64,000 nucleotides of DNA from Carpediemonas membranifera (GCA_019828565.1 JAHDYR010000038.1:682001-746000), one strand, 5' to 3'; positions 45,724-55,957 are shown, numbered from the stretch's first letter. Notes: generated by a model not told the origin, from the letters alone. Numbers and translations are program-made.

Positions 45724-47364
45724 TTAATGATAGCGAGGAAGAGCACCTCTCTGGGAGTCGTAGTGGAAAGGAGATTGCTCTATCTGATCTGAAGTTGCAT
45801 CATAGGTGCACCAAAGGATGTTCTCGCTGGCGCTCTTATCTCGGTGAGAGAGATTGAGAAGTATGTCTCTCTGCTCGGGATGCCGACGAAGCCGTTCAAC
45901 GCGCTATGGAGCTCCCTCGCACGCGGGATTCTGGCAGAGCATGGTGCGGTGTGTGTGCACCACACGTCTGAAGTGTGCTTTGCAGTGTGGGCACACGATG
46001 GAAGTGCGAAATTCGGAGACCATCGTGACAGTCACGACGACGTTGTGCCGGAGCATGATGCCAGGGAGAGCTCGAGCAAAGTGGCGGTACGGAGCACAGG
46101 AGGGAGTGCCGGCGGAACCGAACAGTGCAGCCCCATACGCGACTTCGAGATGAATGGGCTCCGGGGGGCGCCCGCCGAGATCATCCAGGAGTTAACGTCC
46201 AGCCCGGGCGAAGTGCTTCAGGCGCAGACAGTGATTGGCAAAACTCGCACGGCGGAAACACTTTCTCGTCCCCTCGTTGATGATGTTCTCATGGACAAAC
46301 CTAATCGACTGTTTGAGAGCCTCTAGACTTGTCGTTTTGAACGATGCTGCGCTCATATTCACGCGGAAAGAGGGGGTGGCAGTGTAGCCACACTTAGCGA
46401 GTACGCCAGATACACTCTGCCCGTCTGGGCGGCGGATCGTGTAGCCGCCCAGCGACCGAGCACCAGGGTCGAAGCCCATGAGAGCTTGAATGTCCGGGGC
46501 AGGAGTAGCCTCGGCGTCATCCTGACCGAGCCGAGCCCGCTTGTTATTGCTACCCTTTTTGTACGTGGGCCGGTCAGCCACCCGACCGCCACGGTATTTC
46601 TCGCGACCCACCCAAACCGTCACAGCAACAGAGACCCCGTCAGTCTTCACAGAGAGCACTCTGCGGAGCTTGGTGATGTCGCCGTGATCACGCTCGTATC
46701 TATCAACCTGCTCAGTGGTCAAGTTCTTAGTTGCTGACCAATTCACGTGCACACGCAGGCGCCTCTTCATCGCTGGGGTGAGCGACATATAACCGTACTC
46801 GATGGTCATGAACCCAGGCCTGACCGGTGCCATCGGCACGAACGGAACGAGCTTCGGCTCTGGCAGGGCCTGACTGAGCTCGAGGTTCACGGCACGAGTG
46901 AGTGTGACCAGCTTGGTCACTGCAGCACTCATGCGCGTGACGCACGACAGCACGCCGACGAGGGCCTCAGCCACGGTACCAGTGCGACCCACCCGTTGCC
47001 CCTCGGGCAATGCATGCATTTGACGATGATGCATGCCATGATCGGCGGCTATGGCGGCAACCTCAGTGTCGAGCTCGCCTATGGTGTCGAGACAATCCTG
47101 TCGAACACCTGGCCGATCATGGAGGAGCGGACGCACCCGTTCTAATCCAGCACGAAGACGGGTCAGGTACCCGGGTGACGCGCGCGAGAGCCAGACCCGG
47201 GTGGCTGTGGAGTACTCGCCCAACCAGGTGTCAAATGGCTTGCACAAGCCAATGTAGCTATAAGCCGTGACGAAGTCCTGGACGAGTGGGGTTATGTCAG
47301 GGTCCCTCCACATCGCCATGTCGCCAATCCACCTGCACCGATCCGCTGCCTTTGCCTTCGACAC
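45724..47364 (-). pseudogene. Fanzor-like RNA-guided nuclease gene with two in-frame stops
   Basis: One continuous frame of about 547 codons is interrupted only by TAA (46192-46194) and TAG (45904-45906). RuvC-I is LMGFDPGARSLGGYTI; before it lies the family-typical KTDGVSVAVTVWV strand. After the first stop the frame continues with VAYGAALFG and the RuvC-II/zinc region SEFRTSIVCPHCKAHF, CQNPACEG. After the second stop it reads HRDKSASENIL, the RuvC-III Asp motif. All catalytic residues D, E and D and the four zinc Cys therefore survive. Such proteins are transposon-encoded relatives of TnpB and Cas12 that cut DNA guided by an RNA from the element end. The first ATG lies inside (47322 region); an upstream ATG could be joined by a tiny intron. 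The true end would be TAA 45724. Confidence 0.7.
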
Positions 47365-47394
47365 CTTTTGCTGAGCAATGACGATCTGCTTAAG

Positions 47395-47418
47395 GTAAGG
47401 TAAGGTACCTTACCTTAC
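47395..47418. repeat. 24-nt perfect palindrome upstream of the Fanzor gene
   Basis: Perfect 12-nt arms around GGTACC (arm GTAAGGTAAGGT). It lies about 30 nt upstream of the nuclease frame, inside the element. It could be a hairpin end, a regulatory site, or part of a small intron (the minus strand has GTAAGG...TTAAG). Confidence 0.7.
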
Positions 47419-47753
47419 GATCATTTCTTTTCAGGGTTCATCAGCTAGCAGCATCCCTCAAAACACAAGAAACCAGCATCATACAACACAAAGCGTCTTT
47501 ACTACTGCTACAACCGCTTTCCACCACTTGTGTCTCTCACAACAGACTAAGATGACGAAGACGACACGAGCTTCAGACGCCGGCAATGGACGACAGATGA
47601 GCGCGTAACAGACGAGCACAGACGCGAAAGAAGACAGCAGCGTTCGACACAGATGATGGACGACAGACGACGCATCTTTTCGTGCAGACCGACGACTGAA
47701 AGCACGAAAGCCAGATGGTACAGACGAGGGCTGAAGTGGGTGAGTGGAGGTAG

Positions 47754-47787
47754 TGTGCCGCGCAGGATTAGAATTGTTCAGTCTAAA
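47754..47787 (+). repeat. Right direct repeat of the Fanzor element
   Basis: Partner of 45579-45612, same orientation, about 2.2 kb apart, flanking the nuclease gene. Confidence 0.7.
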
Positions 47788-48035
47788 TAAAAAAGATCCC
47801 GCCCAGAACCGTCGCTCTTACCATCGCCGACGCCCTCATGTCCGCTACCCTTCTGGTGTACGACAGGTGGGCCGTCAGACTGAACCTGTTCAGTCCTCTG
47901 GAGTTCATCCCAGGGGGGTCGACAGCCTAAGTCACCTTTACATGAATCCTCCACATAAACCCTCTAAACATAAACCCTCTAAATACCACAGGCACTCGGC
48001 GCTAACCTGCACCACAACAACCCGAGCGAAATTCC
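47788..48035. other. Spacer before the CFAP74-like gene
   Basis: Contains short repeats of AAACCCTCTAAA near 47950-47990 and no gene. It presumably carries the promoter of the CFAP74-like gene. Confidence 0.4.
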
Positions 48036-51000
48036 ATGGTCATTCTCACTGACTGTGATCTCCAGATCACAGTAGGCGACGTTGAGAGGAAGAAAGCTCG
48101 CGAGCGTGCCCGTATTCAGGCCGAAAAGCGCAAGAAGGAGGAAGAACACGCTGCCGAGAAGAAACGGCGCGAGGAGGCAAGGAGAAAGGAAGCTACCCAG
48201 CGTTTCCAGGACAAATTGATGGAAATACAATCCGAGGTGAAGAGTTCAGCGCACAAGAACCTTGATCGCAAGGCCAAGCGCGAGGCCACCCTGCATCGCA
48301 ACATGGACGCACTCCTCAAGGCCGGGAAGAACCCATACGAGGTCTTCAGACAGCGCGACGTCGAGAAGGAGAAGACACGCCTCCTGAAGGAACGTGATGA
48401 GCGGCTTCAGTCAAACCAGGAGGCCGTGGAGCAGTGGGTCAGGGAGGACGGGGAGCGGATCAAGAGACTCGAGGCCGCAGACAGAGCGAGGAAGGACCAG
48501 GAGCGTACTGTGCCGAACTTGGAGCAGATCAGGGCGGAGCGGGTGGTGGAGCGGCTGTCCTCCGGTGTCGACGGGATCCCCACTCACTCGTTCGGGAGCG
48601 GGAAGGCCACCCAGGACATCGTGCTGCGTGCCGAGAAGGAGCTCAAGCGCATGGCTCGCAAGGCTGGCATGAACCACCGCGAGTTGCTCCAGCCGATCGC
48701 CCAAGCCACAGAAACTGCCGCAATCGCCCAGAGATCGATGTTCAAGGACGGCGACTTCGAGGACACCAGCGACAACATCGTCCTGGACACCGCGAGCAAG
48801 CCCAAGCCCGGGTTCAAGCCCACCACACGCATGCAGGCGAGGGGCGTCACCCGGGGCATGAACTACACGGCCAGACCACAGGTGACGGCGGGGCGGGTGT
48901 TCGAAGGCGCCAGTTACACACCGTCGCCCGCAGTGGTCGAGTTCACAGACTACTCTCCCGGCAAGTCGTATAAGTTCAAGCTGACACTGACGAACTCGAG
49001 TCTGACCCGATCCAGCTTCGTCATCGCAGACCTGCCCCCGGACGCCGCCAGGGTGTTTGACGTGGAGTACAAGAAGCCCGGCCTGCTTGGAGCTGGTCTG
49101 TCGGTGCCCGTCCTGCTCACATTCACCCCGAACACACCCAATGACCTCGACGCGGAGCTGGAAGTGCGGTGCGACACGGGCATCCTATACGTCCCTATCA
49201 GATGCCGCGGCCGTAAGATCGACCTCCAGCTGTCCGAGCCCGCCATCGTGTTTCCCCCGGCCTACGTCGGGTCGACCACTCACCGCCTGGTGACGCTGAC
49301 AAACCACGGTGCCCTTGACGCCGTGTGTCTGGTCGAGTGGTTCGAGCCGAAGGAGGAGGTTTACGGCAATGCCACACCCACGGCTGCACTCAACCCGCCG
49401 AGCCGACTCGGGGCCCGACCTGCACCAGGGAGCTCCGTGGCCGAGTTCGTATCGGACGTGGCCTCGACCAAGGCGACTCTGGCCCCGGTGGACACGCCCA
49501 TCGTCGCCTCTCTGGTCCAGGAGATGTCGGGTGACGCCCCCGCAGAGGACGACTCCGACGACGAGGAGGGTCTGGGCAATATGGACGACGCCCTCATGCA
49601 CTCCAAAACCAGCCGCATATTCAGCGTCCCAGCTCGGTCAGCAACCTCATTCATCGTCGCGTTCAAACCGAAGACGGATGACGAGCTCCACACGATGCTC
49701 GCCATCCGGTACAAACCCCAGCTCAGGTCCACTCTCACGGCGGAGATCGGCGCCTTTGCCCAGCTCAAGAAGCTCCAGGAGATCATGGCCGACCAGGAAG
49801 CCCAGGAGACCCGGACAGACAAGGAGGTCGGCACCGCTCTGGGCGCTCCTACGGTGCTGTCGATGGTCAGTGAGTCCGCCGAGGTCCAGAAGTCGTTGAA
49901 GTACGAGTCGGCGCACTATGGGTCCGTCGACCTGCACATCAGGGCGGCGGGTGAACCGAATCCGATCTCCGCGGTTGAAGATACAGTCGATTTCCAGACT
50001 GTGATCTCCGGTGACACTTATCGGCAGATTGTGACATTGCAGAACTCATCACACGTCACTCTGTCGTTCACGGCAAAGATCCCCGCCGACGTGGCCCGGA
50101 CCGGACTCATTGCTTGCACCCCCAAGTCCGCCTGGGTCCAGCGGGAATCGACGATGGGCATCGCAGTGAAGCTGACGCCGGACTATGGCAAGACCCAGCA
50201 GATAGCCGCGGCACACCCGGACTGGGTTGACGGTAGCGGCGTTATGAGGGTGCCGATGTCGGTGGCGGTGCCCGGCCAGCCGCTCAAGGTCAGAATTGGC
50301 CTTAAACTGCGGGTGACTGAGACGACTGTGCTCGTGAAGCAACGGGTAGAGACTGTCGTACAGGAGCAGCCTGTGGCGTCGGAAGCAGACGAAGAAAAGC
50401 CCGCCGACAACAGCGAGGCCGAGGCCAAGGATGCCGAAGCCGAGGCTGACCCCGAGGTTGTCGAGGCCGACTCCCCCGCCCCGTCGATCGCCCACACGGG
50501 CACGCCCCGCTCCCGCCTGGACTTCGGCACAGTGTACATCGGGCAGTCCCGGTCTATGGTGGTCGATGTCACGAACACAGCGTTGGTCGAGCAGATTATC
50601 AGATTCACTAAGGTGCCACCGGATCTCCGGATTGTCCCCAATGACGGCATCTTCGCCATACCCGCGCAGACGACCCTGCCGGTCACCTTTGTGTTCATGC
50701 CCCGTGCGGTTGCCCCACTTAGCTCAGCTGTCAAGGTCCAAACAGACCTCGGGTTCGAGACTACAGTTTTTATCGCCGGCAAGTGCATCACACCACCTCT
50801 TGTACCCAGACCTCAGCTGCTACTGCTGCCCGCCGTAGCCTGGGACGACAACGTCGAGACGACGCTCACCCTGACGAATGACGGCAACGCCCCCCGCTGG
50901 TTCGACCTCGCCCTCCCCGCGGCCGACTGCCCCTTGAGCTTCACACCGCGGGCCGGTAACATTCCCGCGAAGTCCTCGCTGAAGGTGATCGTCAAGTTCA

Positions 51001-52367
51001 GGCCCAAGCGGGGCCACTTCGACCCCGACGCCCTTGCCCAGTGGGCGACCTTCATGGCCCACGGGTCATACAAATTCGTCCGGATTGACGACCGGCCCCG
51101 GCCCAAGGGCGAGCCGGTCGGCCCAGCCCTGACGTTCTCCATCCCACTGTTCGCGTCAGACCCCATCGACATGGCCACAGCTGGGGCCACACTCGCAGCA
51201 AACCCCGCCTGCTCGGCACAAGCCCAGCTCATCCAGCTCGAGACAATCGTGGTCGAGCCGCCTCTCTTCGCCCAACTGCCCGACCAGGCGGTGGGGGACG
51301 GGCAGGCTCAGATCACACTCGACTTCGGGGACGTAGCCATCGGAAGGAAGGTCGTGCGGTCGTTCCTGCTGAGTACAAACGGAAACGCCATGGTGTCTCT
51401 CAATACCGAGCACCCCCACGCTTCTGGTATTTTCGAGGTGCTCAACTCCATATGGAGCAGGAATGTGACGTCCCAGCAGTCGCTTGAAGTCCGAGTGCAG
51501 TTTTCGCCCCACGAAGCTGTGGAGGAGCTCGGCCAGCTCATGGTACGCTCCTCTGACGGCCACGGCGTCACTGCCAACCTCAGGGGCCGTGGCGCCCTGC
51601 CGCGCCTGGTGGTCGACCCCGAGGTGACCTTCATCGCTTTCCCAGGCTCCATGCCGTTGTCTGAGTCGACCCGCACGATCAAGCTGAAGAACATTACCAG
51701 CCTGACGTGCACACTGAAGGCTGAGGTGGTCGACCCCTCGTGCATCGACCCCACTGGCCCCGTGTTCATCGCCCAGCCGGGTGAGACGGAGGTCGGGCCG
51801 CACGAGGAGGTCGAGGTGACGCTGCTCGCGTCGGCCCGGACGGCGGGGATCTACACGGCAGCCGTGCGTCTCATAGTAGACGAGATCCACCTCGTCAAGG
51901 AGATCCCGCTCGCCCTGCATGTGCACAACAAGCCCCTGGTGCTCTCATCGAACCTGCTCGAGAGCGCGGAGGACATTGCAGCGCTACGGGCCTCAGCCAA
52001 GCTCGGCGGCCGGTGCCCTGTCATCCTGTTCGACGACAACTTCAAGGACGAGACGGCCAATGGCGAGTCGACCCGCACTGTCCTCATCCGCAACGGGGCG
52101 GCTCCAGCGAAGTCGACCTCGTCATGGGAGATCGAGGCGCCCACCCTCGAGGGGCTGACCATTGCCCCGCTCAAGGGCACGCTCGACTCCGGGGCGACGG
52201 CCACAGTCACGATGAAGTTCAAGCCGCCCGCCCTGAACCCCGAGTCCGCTGAGTACCATCTGAAGGCAGACCATTGGGCGACGTCCAAGGTGAGCGTGAT
52301 GCTGACCCATACGGCCGACGACGTCGAGCGGCGCGTCGTCAATGTTCGGGCGTTCCTGGGCCGGTGA
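48036..52367 (+). CDS. CFAP74-like cilia/flagella central-apparatus protein (ASH/MSP-type Ig repeats)
   Basis: 1443 residues. The first about 200 form a charged coiled coil (ERKKARERARIQAEKRKKEE), including GKNPYEVFRQRD, which resembles the CFAP74 N-terminal region. From about residue 290 there is a chain of Ig-like ASH/MSP-type domains (YKFKLTLTNSSLTRSSFVI; ADLPPDAARVFDV; RLDFGTVYIGQSRSMVVDVTN; ITLDFGDVAIGRKVVRSFLL). CFAP74 sits in the C1d projection of the central pair of motile flagella. Length is similar to animal CFAP74. HYDIN and CFAP221 also have such domains, but HYDIN is far longer and CFAP221 shorter. ATG 48036 is the first Met. It implies a motile 9+2 flagellum. Confidence 0.6.
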   Translation: MVILTDCDLQITVGDVERKKARERARIQAEKRKKEEEHAAEKKRREEARRKEATQRFQDKLMEIQSEVKSSAHKNLDRKAKREATLHRNMDALLKAGKNPYEVFRQRDVEKEKTRLLKERDERLQSNQEAVEQWVREDGERIKRLEAADRARKDQERTVPNLEQIRAERVVERLSSGVDGIPTHSFGSGKATQDIVLRAEKELKRMARKAGMNHRELLQPIAQATETAAIAQRSMFKDGDFEDTSDNIVLDTASKPKPGFKPTTRMQARGVTRGMNYTARPQVTAGRVFEGASYTPSPAVVEFTDYSPGKSYKFKLTLTNSSLTRSSFVIADLPPDAARVFDVEYKKPGLLGAGLSVPVLLTFTPNTPNDLDAELEVRCDTGILYVPIRCRGRKIDLQLSEPAIVFPPAYVGSTTHRLVTLTNHGALDAVCLVEWFEPKEEVYGNATPTAALNPPSRLGARPAPGSSVAEFVSDVASTKATLAPVDTPIVASLVQEMSGDAPAEDDSDDEEGLGNMDDALMHSKTSRIFSVPARSATSFIVAFKPKTDDELHTMLAIRYKPQLRSTLTAEIGAFAQLKKLQEIMADQEAQETRTDKEVGTALGAPTVLSMVSESAEVQKSLKYESAHYGSVDLHIRAAGEPNPISAVEDTVDFQTVISGDTYRQIVTLQNSSHVTLSFTAKIPADVARTGLIACTPKSAWVQRESTMGIAVKLTPDYGKTQQIAAAHPDWVDGSGVMRVPMSVAVPGQPLKVRIGLKLRVTETTVLVKQRVETVVQEQPVASEADEEKPADNSEAEAKDAEAEADPEVVEADSPAPSIAHTGTPRSRLDFGTVYIGQSRSMVVDVTNTALVEQIIRFTKVPPDLRIVPNDGIFAIPAQTTLPVTFVFMPRAVAPLSSAVKVQTDLGFETTVFIAGKCITPPLVPRPQLLLLPAVAWDDNVETTLTLTNDGNAPRWFDLALPAADCPLSFTPRAGNIPAKSSLKVIVKFRPKRGHFDPDALAQWATFMAHGSYKFVRIDDRPRPKGEPVGPALTFSIPLFASDPIDMATAGATLAANPACSAQAQLIQLETIVVEPPLFAQLPDQAVGDGQAQITLDFGDVAIGRKVVRSFLLSTNGNAMVSLNTEHPHASGIFEVLNSIWSRNVTSQQSLEVRVQFSPHEAVEELGQLMVRSSDGHGVTANLRGRGALPRLVVDPEVTFIAFPGSMPLSESTRTIKLKNITSLTCTLKAEVVDPSCIDPTGPVFIAQPGETEVGPHEEVEVTLLASARTAGIYTAAVRLIVDEIHLVKEIPLALHVHNKPLVLSSNLLESAEDIAALRASAKLGGRCPVILFDDNFKDETANGESTRTVLIRNGAAPAKSTSSWEIEAPTLEGLTIAPLKGTLDSGATATVTMKFKPPALNPESAEYHLKADHWATSKVSVMLTHTADDVERRVVNVRAFLGR

Positions 52368-52513
52368 GGTAGGGGGTGTATGTATGTTAAAGTTCGTGCC
52401 ATGTAATTCTGGTTCAGACGTGTATATAGTCTCCAACAGTCATCAGCACCGATCAGACAGGCGACTATCTCCTTTATTACAATGGGGTGAGCTACGATGA
52501 CAGGCCCCCTCGT

Positions 52514-53677
52514 CTACTTGGGCAGCGCCAGACACTCGGCGAACCCGGCCAGCTCCATCTGCACCTGGCCCTGCGCCGCCTCGAACATCGCCCGCACCTT
52601 GGCGCTGCGGGCCTCATAAAACTCAGCGAGCTTGGCCATCTCGGCCTTGAGCTCCTCGATTTCCCGCTGCAGCCGCTGGCGTGACTCCCGCAAGCTCTCC
52701 TCCTTCCGCTGCTCGTCCGCATCGCCAGACCCGCCGGTCCCACTGACGACGGCGGCCTTGAGGGCGTCCAGCTGCTTGTTGAGCTGCTCTATAGTCTTCT
52801 GCCGGACCTTCACCGTCGCCTGGTGCGACGTGAGCTCCTGCATCCCCGAGTCGAGCGTCTGGGTGAGCTCATGGATGTCGTGGTCGAGCTCCTCCACGGT
52901 GTCCACCCGCTCCTCGATCAGCAGGCCCTGTACACGGTTCAGGGTCTCGTTGAACTGCATCAGCTCAACCTCACCCTGCTGCAGCTCGGTGCGGAGCCGC
53001 CTCAGTTGCTCCCGGACAGCCTTCTGGTTGGCCTCGAGCTCGGTATTCGATGCCCGGAGCTCTTCTGGGTCCATTACGAGAAGGTCGTGCTTCTCGCCGA
53101 GCTGCTGCCTCACCGCCTCGTCCTCTTGGATGCACCGCTCGACTGCCTCCTGTCTCTGCCGCTCGCTGGTGACCTTGCGTCTCTCCTGCTCGAGCTCGCG
53201 GCTGACCTCCTCGTCTTTGATGGCAGCCCGCTCCTGGTTCTCGCGGAGTTCGTCCCGTCTGGCCTGGGCGTCTGAGATGACCTGATTCACAGAGTCGTGC
53301 TGCACTGCCACCTTCACCACAAGCTCACGCGCTGCTAGGTAACCGAAGATCTGGCTCAAGGCCTCTTCGAAGCTCTCGCCTTTGTAAAACATTGGGCGGT
53401 GGAGCGCGCGGTCCTTGGATTGTTCGGCGCTGCCTGTGGTGAAGCCTAACTTGGTCATAAGCGTAGAGAAGTTCATGAATTGAACATGTAAGCTTGGAGA
53501 CATGTCCTCATTGCCTTGAGACACCAGAAGGTTGCCCAAACACGCAAGAATGTCCCTTTTGTCAACGATGGTGAGGGATGAGAGCGCACAGTCATACCGG
53601 CCCATGAATGTTTCGGATATTCTTAGCCTTAGATCATCAGCTGATAACTTAGGGAACTTCATTCGCCCTGTGCTCAT
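52514..53677 (-). CDS. Nuf2-like coiled-coil protein with N-terminal CH-like domain
   Basis: 387 residues. The first about 130 are globular (MKFPKLSADDLRLRISETF; ending SQIFGYLAARE). The pattern, an N-terminal Phe-Pro strand and a final helix before the coiled coil, matches the spacing of Nuf2 (FPxxxxxEI to INFxxFRE). A long coiled coil follows, with LVMDPEELRASN resembling the Nuf2 IVSSPEKLK segment, then a break (VSGTGGSGDAD) and a second helix. Nuf2 pairs with Ndc80 to bind microtubules at kinetochores. The match is by pattern only; an IFT or other NN-CH protein is possible. AATAAAG lies just downstream of the stop. Confidence 0.4.
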   Translation of the reverse strand: MSTGRMKFPKLSADDLRLRISETFMGRYDCALSSLTIVDKRDILACLGNLLVSQGNEDMSPSLHVQFMNFSTLMTKLGFTTGSAEQSKDRALHRPMFYKGESFEEALSQIFGYLAARELVVKVAVQHDSVNQVISDAQARRDELRENQERAAIKDEEVSRELEQERRKVTSERQRQEAVERCIQEDEAVRQQLGEKHDLLVMDPEELRASNTELEANQKAVREQLRRLRTELQQGEVELMQFNETLNRVQGLLIEERVDTVEELDHDIHELTQTLDSGMQELTSHQATVKVRQKTIEQLNKQLDALKAAVVSGTGGSGDADEQRKEESLRESRQRLQREIEELKAEMAKLAEFYEARSAKVRAMFEAAQGQVQMELAGFAECLALPK

Positions 53678-53827
53678 ACTTTTGGCTTTGGCGCTTTTCT
53701 GGCAAAACTTTTCTGCTCCGAGCCATCAGCCAGGCTTTATGGTGTGCTTCCGACCTGGGAGGAGCATGGACGTGCGCTGGTAGACGTTTCAAAAATTCGC
53801 ACTTTAGAGCTCGAAACGACCGCGAGG

Positions 53828-54736
53828 ATGGATAAGTCCAACGAGGACCCATTCAAACCAACCGAATTATTGAAGAGACTCCGTTCATCTAGTATAGCTT
53901 CTCGGAATACATCGCCGACGCGTTCAAACTTTGGCGGGCACGCTGGTGATCGGTCCGATGTTCAGAGCATGTACGCACAGTCTTTCCGTCAAAGTAGGAG
54001 TGTCCTGTATACACAAGGCGATTTTAGATCTGGACGCGGAATTTCACGGCATGAGCTTGCCAGGCTGGAGGGTTCAATCGAAACCAACACGAGCGAGCTT
54101 GAAATCGTCCGCAGAGCGCATGAAGACACCCGGAAGGAGATGTCTCGCATCCGCACGGAGATTGCTAGCATGCAGCACAAGATCACCGAGACGCAGGACA
54201 CCGTCCGCGCCCAGACGTCCCGAGTGGCCGTGCTCGACGCCGACAACAAGAAGTTGCAGCAAGAGGCCATCCAACTCCGCGAGCTGATCCCCAAGAAGAT
54301 CGAGGAGCTTGTCGGGGTGGCCGAGTCTACCGTCGAGCAGCTGATGGAGGTCAGGGCCGCCGCCCGCACCCCCTGCCCCGATCCCTCTCCAATCCTCCCC
54401 ACAGCATGGGAGAGCGAGCCCGCCTACCCCCCAGCGTCCCAGGGCTCGGGCCAGTGGAGCACAGCCGACCCCCAGCCCTCCATGACCCTGGGGCCTGAGG
54501 GGGTGGGGCGGACTGGAGCACCGGGTTCTGGTGGCGGATACGAGTTATCGTCCACACAGAAGTTCGTACTGCCCCCGTACGGGAATCGGGGCGGCGAGTC
54601 GGGCACCAGGCGAGCACCGAAGAGCGCGAGTCCTCAGAAGCGGCTCCGGTCACCGCCCAAGAGGATGATGCCGCCGCCGAGCTACGAGAGCACGAACAGG
54701 GTGCCGACGTCGAACCTGACGCTGACCCTGGTCTGA
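53828..54736 (+). CDS. Coiled-coil protein with disordered C-terminus
   Basis: 302 residues from ATG 53828 (MDKSNEDPFKPTELLKRL); the frame is open from 53744 without ATG. Residues about 75-180 form a coiled coil (LARLEGSIETNTSELEIVRR; ASMQHKITETQDTVRAQ). The C-terminal 110 residues are Pro/Gly/Ser-rich with basic motifs (RRAPKSASPQKRLRSPPKRM). Not recognised. It is divergent from the Nuf2-like gene, 150 nt away, and might be co-regulated. TGTAAAC lies about 74 nt after the stop. Confidence 0.6.
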   Translation: MDKSNEDPFKPTELLKRLRSSSIASRNTSPTRSNFGGHAGDRSDVQSMYAQSFRQSRSVLYTQGDFRSGRGISRHELARLEGSIETNTSELEIVRRAHEDTRKEMSRIRTEIASMQHKITETQDTVRAQTSRVAVLDADNKKLQQEAIQLRELIPKKIEELVGVAESTVEQLMEVRAAARTPCPDPSPILPTAWESEPAYPPASQGSGQWSTADPQPSMTLGPEGVGRTGAPGSGGGYELSSTQKFVLPPYGNRGGESGTRRAPKSASPQKRLRSPPKRMMPPPSYESTNRVPTSNLTLTLV

Positions 54737-55177
54737 GCAGGGGCTGACTCATTGGACAAGGTTTGGTGGGGTTTGGGTTTGATTGGTGGTTACATCGAGA
54801 CATGTTTACTGTAAACCCAGTTTCCTGTCTGTGGCGTTGGTGTGTCTCGGTGTCTGCTGCTGTCTGCTGGATGACTGATGGCATGTTCGTACATCCGGTG
54901 GTGTGGGGCGGTCAGTGCAGCATGGGGAGTAGTGAGCTGTTGGATAATACTGATGGTATTGAATAGAGGTTGATAGCTCTGATTCTACAATGGCAAGTCG
55001 ACCTGTATTGACAATTATTGTCTGGCAGTCGCGATTGGAAGCAACAAAGACGCCCAGAACTCTCTCAAGCCAGTACGATGGGTCTCATTGCGCGGAAATG
55101 GTGGCTTCATCTCGATTTACGCGTATACATTATGGCTTTGATAATTCTGCACAGCAGTCAAACGAACATCAGGCAAT
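54737..55177. other. Spacer, no gene seen
   Basis: 441 nt with only short open frames. It includes GTTTACTGTAAAC (54804-54816), a small palindrome that contains the end signal of the upstream gene. Confidence 0.4.
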
Positions 55178-55957
55178 ATGGACTTGCCTGGCTATTCGTC
55201 CCTCTCTCACCAGCCCATACCGACCACTGAACATCAACCACCAGTTGAGGCCCCATCATTAGCGCCAGCAATCGGAGATGAGGCGGCAGCAAGCAGCAGC
55301 ATTCAAACACACTTCTATCTATGGAACTGGCCCGATAAGAAGATGTATTTGCGGAAAATGAAAGACGATACGATCAATCGTCTTGATCTTCTGTGGGCGA
55401 ATGGAGACTGGAGCCATAGGAAAGACCATGATAAGATCAAGCAATGCAAGATCTGCCAGTCCTACTTCGCCCCCGGGACATCCACGGTGCAGCTCATGGC
55501 ACATGTTACTAAGTGCCAGCAGCGTACGAACCTCGGGCCGCAGCCACTGGATGAGTTCAAGCCACCCTTTGTCCCACCAGCCCGCCTCGCCGTGTCGGAC
55601 GTGCCCTCGGTCCCCCCAGTGGTGGCGGACATCCCCTATAGGATCTCCGCACACGAGCTGAACGCGCACATCGAGGAGGACTGTCTGTGCCCGCTCCAGG
55701 CGAGGCTGGCGGACCTATCACGGAAGGAGCAGGAGCTCAATGAAATCCTCATGAGCCTGATGTACTCGGGCTCAGAAACCGGGTTCAAGCGCACGCTCAT
55801 GGTCTACCAGGCCATCCAGTACGCTGTGAACGACGTTTCGCTCAGGATCAGGCGGCTCGAGGACGCCGACACGCACGTCAGGATACCGCCCGACGACCCG
55901 ATGCCTGGTGCCCTGCCGCTGCCTCCCGTTGTGACGGGCAATAAGTCCGTGCTGTAG
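55178..55957 (+). CDS. Small C2HC-type zinc-finger protein of unknown function
   Basis: 259 residues from ATG 55178. After a Pro/Ala-rich N terminus, residues about 85-110 contain CKICQSYFAPGTSTVQLMAH and a Cys four residues later, a C-x2-C-x15-H-x3-C zinc finger resembling BED or C2HC fingers. A second possible site is AHELNAHIEEDCLCPL (H-x4-H-x4-C-x-C). The C-terminal half is helical (QARLADLSRKEQELNEILM). Function not recognised; nucleic-acid binding is possible. CGTAAAT lies 5 nt after the stop. Confidence 0.6.
   Translation: MDLPGYSSLSHQPIPTTEHQPPVEAPSLAPAIGDEAAASSSIQTHFYLWNWPDKKMYLRKMKDDTINRLDLLWANGDWSHRKDHDKIKQCKICQSYFAPGTSTVQLMAHVTKCQQRTNLGPQPLDEFKPPFVPPARLAVSDVPSVPPVVADIPYRISAHELNAHIEEDCLCPLQARLADLSRKEQELNEILMSLMYSGSETGFKRTLMVYQAIQYAVNDVSLRIRRLEDADTHVRIPPDDPMPGALPLPPVVTGNKSVL

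Larger units (their letters stand above)
45579..47787. mobile_element. Degenerate Fanzor (eukaryotic TnpB-like) element bounded by direct repeats
   Basis: A 2.2-kb unit with a nearly identical 34-nt direct repeat at each end (45579-45612 and 47754-47787; the first 25 nt are identical) and a broken Fanzor-type nuclease gene inside. A 24-nt perfect palindrome lies just upstream of the gene. No separate transposase gene is visible. Boundaries are inferred only from the repeats. Confidence 0.55.

Noticed and set aside
45904-46194. Nuclear code with TAA/TAG as glutamine
   Set aside because: The amylase, Mad3-like, REXO-like and giant RBR genes end at TAA beside a likely polyadenylation motif, so TAA is a normal stop here. 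At most the element came from a lineage with that code.
47395-47418. CRISPR-like or tandem repeat
   Set aside because: It is a single palindrome with no spaced repeats. No CRISPR array was seen anywhere, as expected for a eukaryotic nuclear region.
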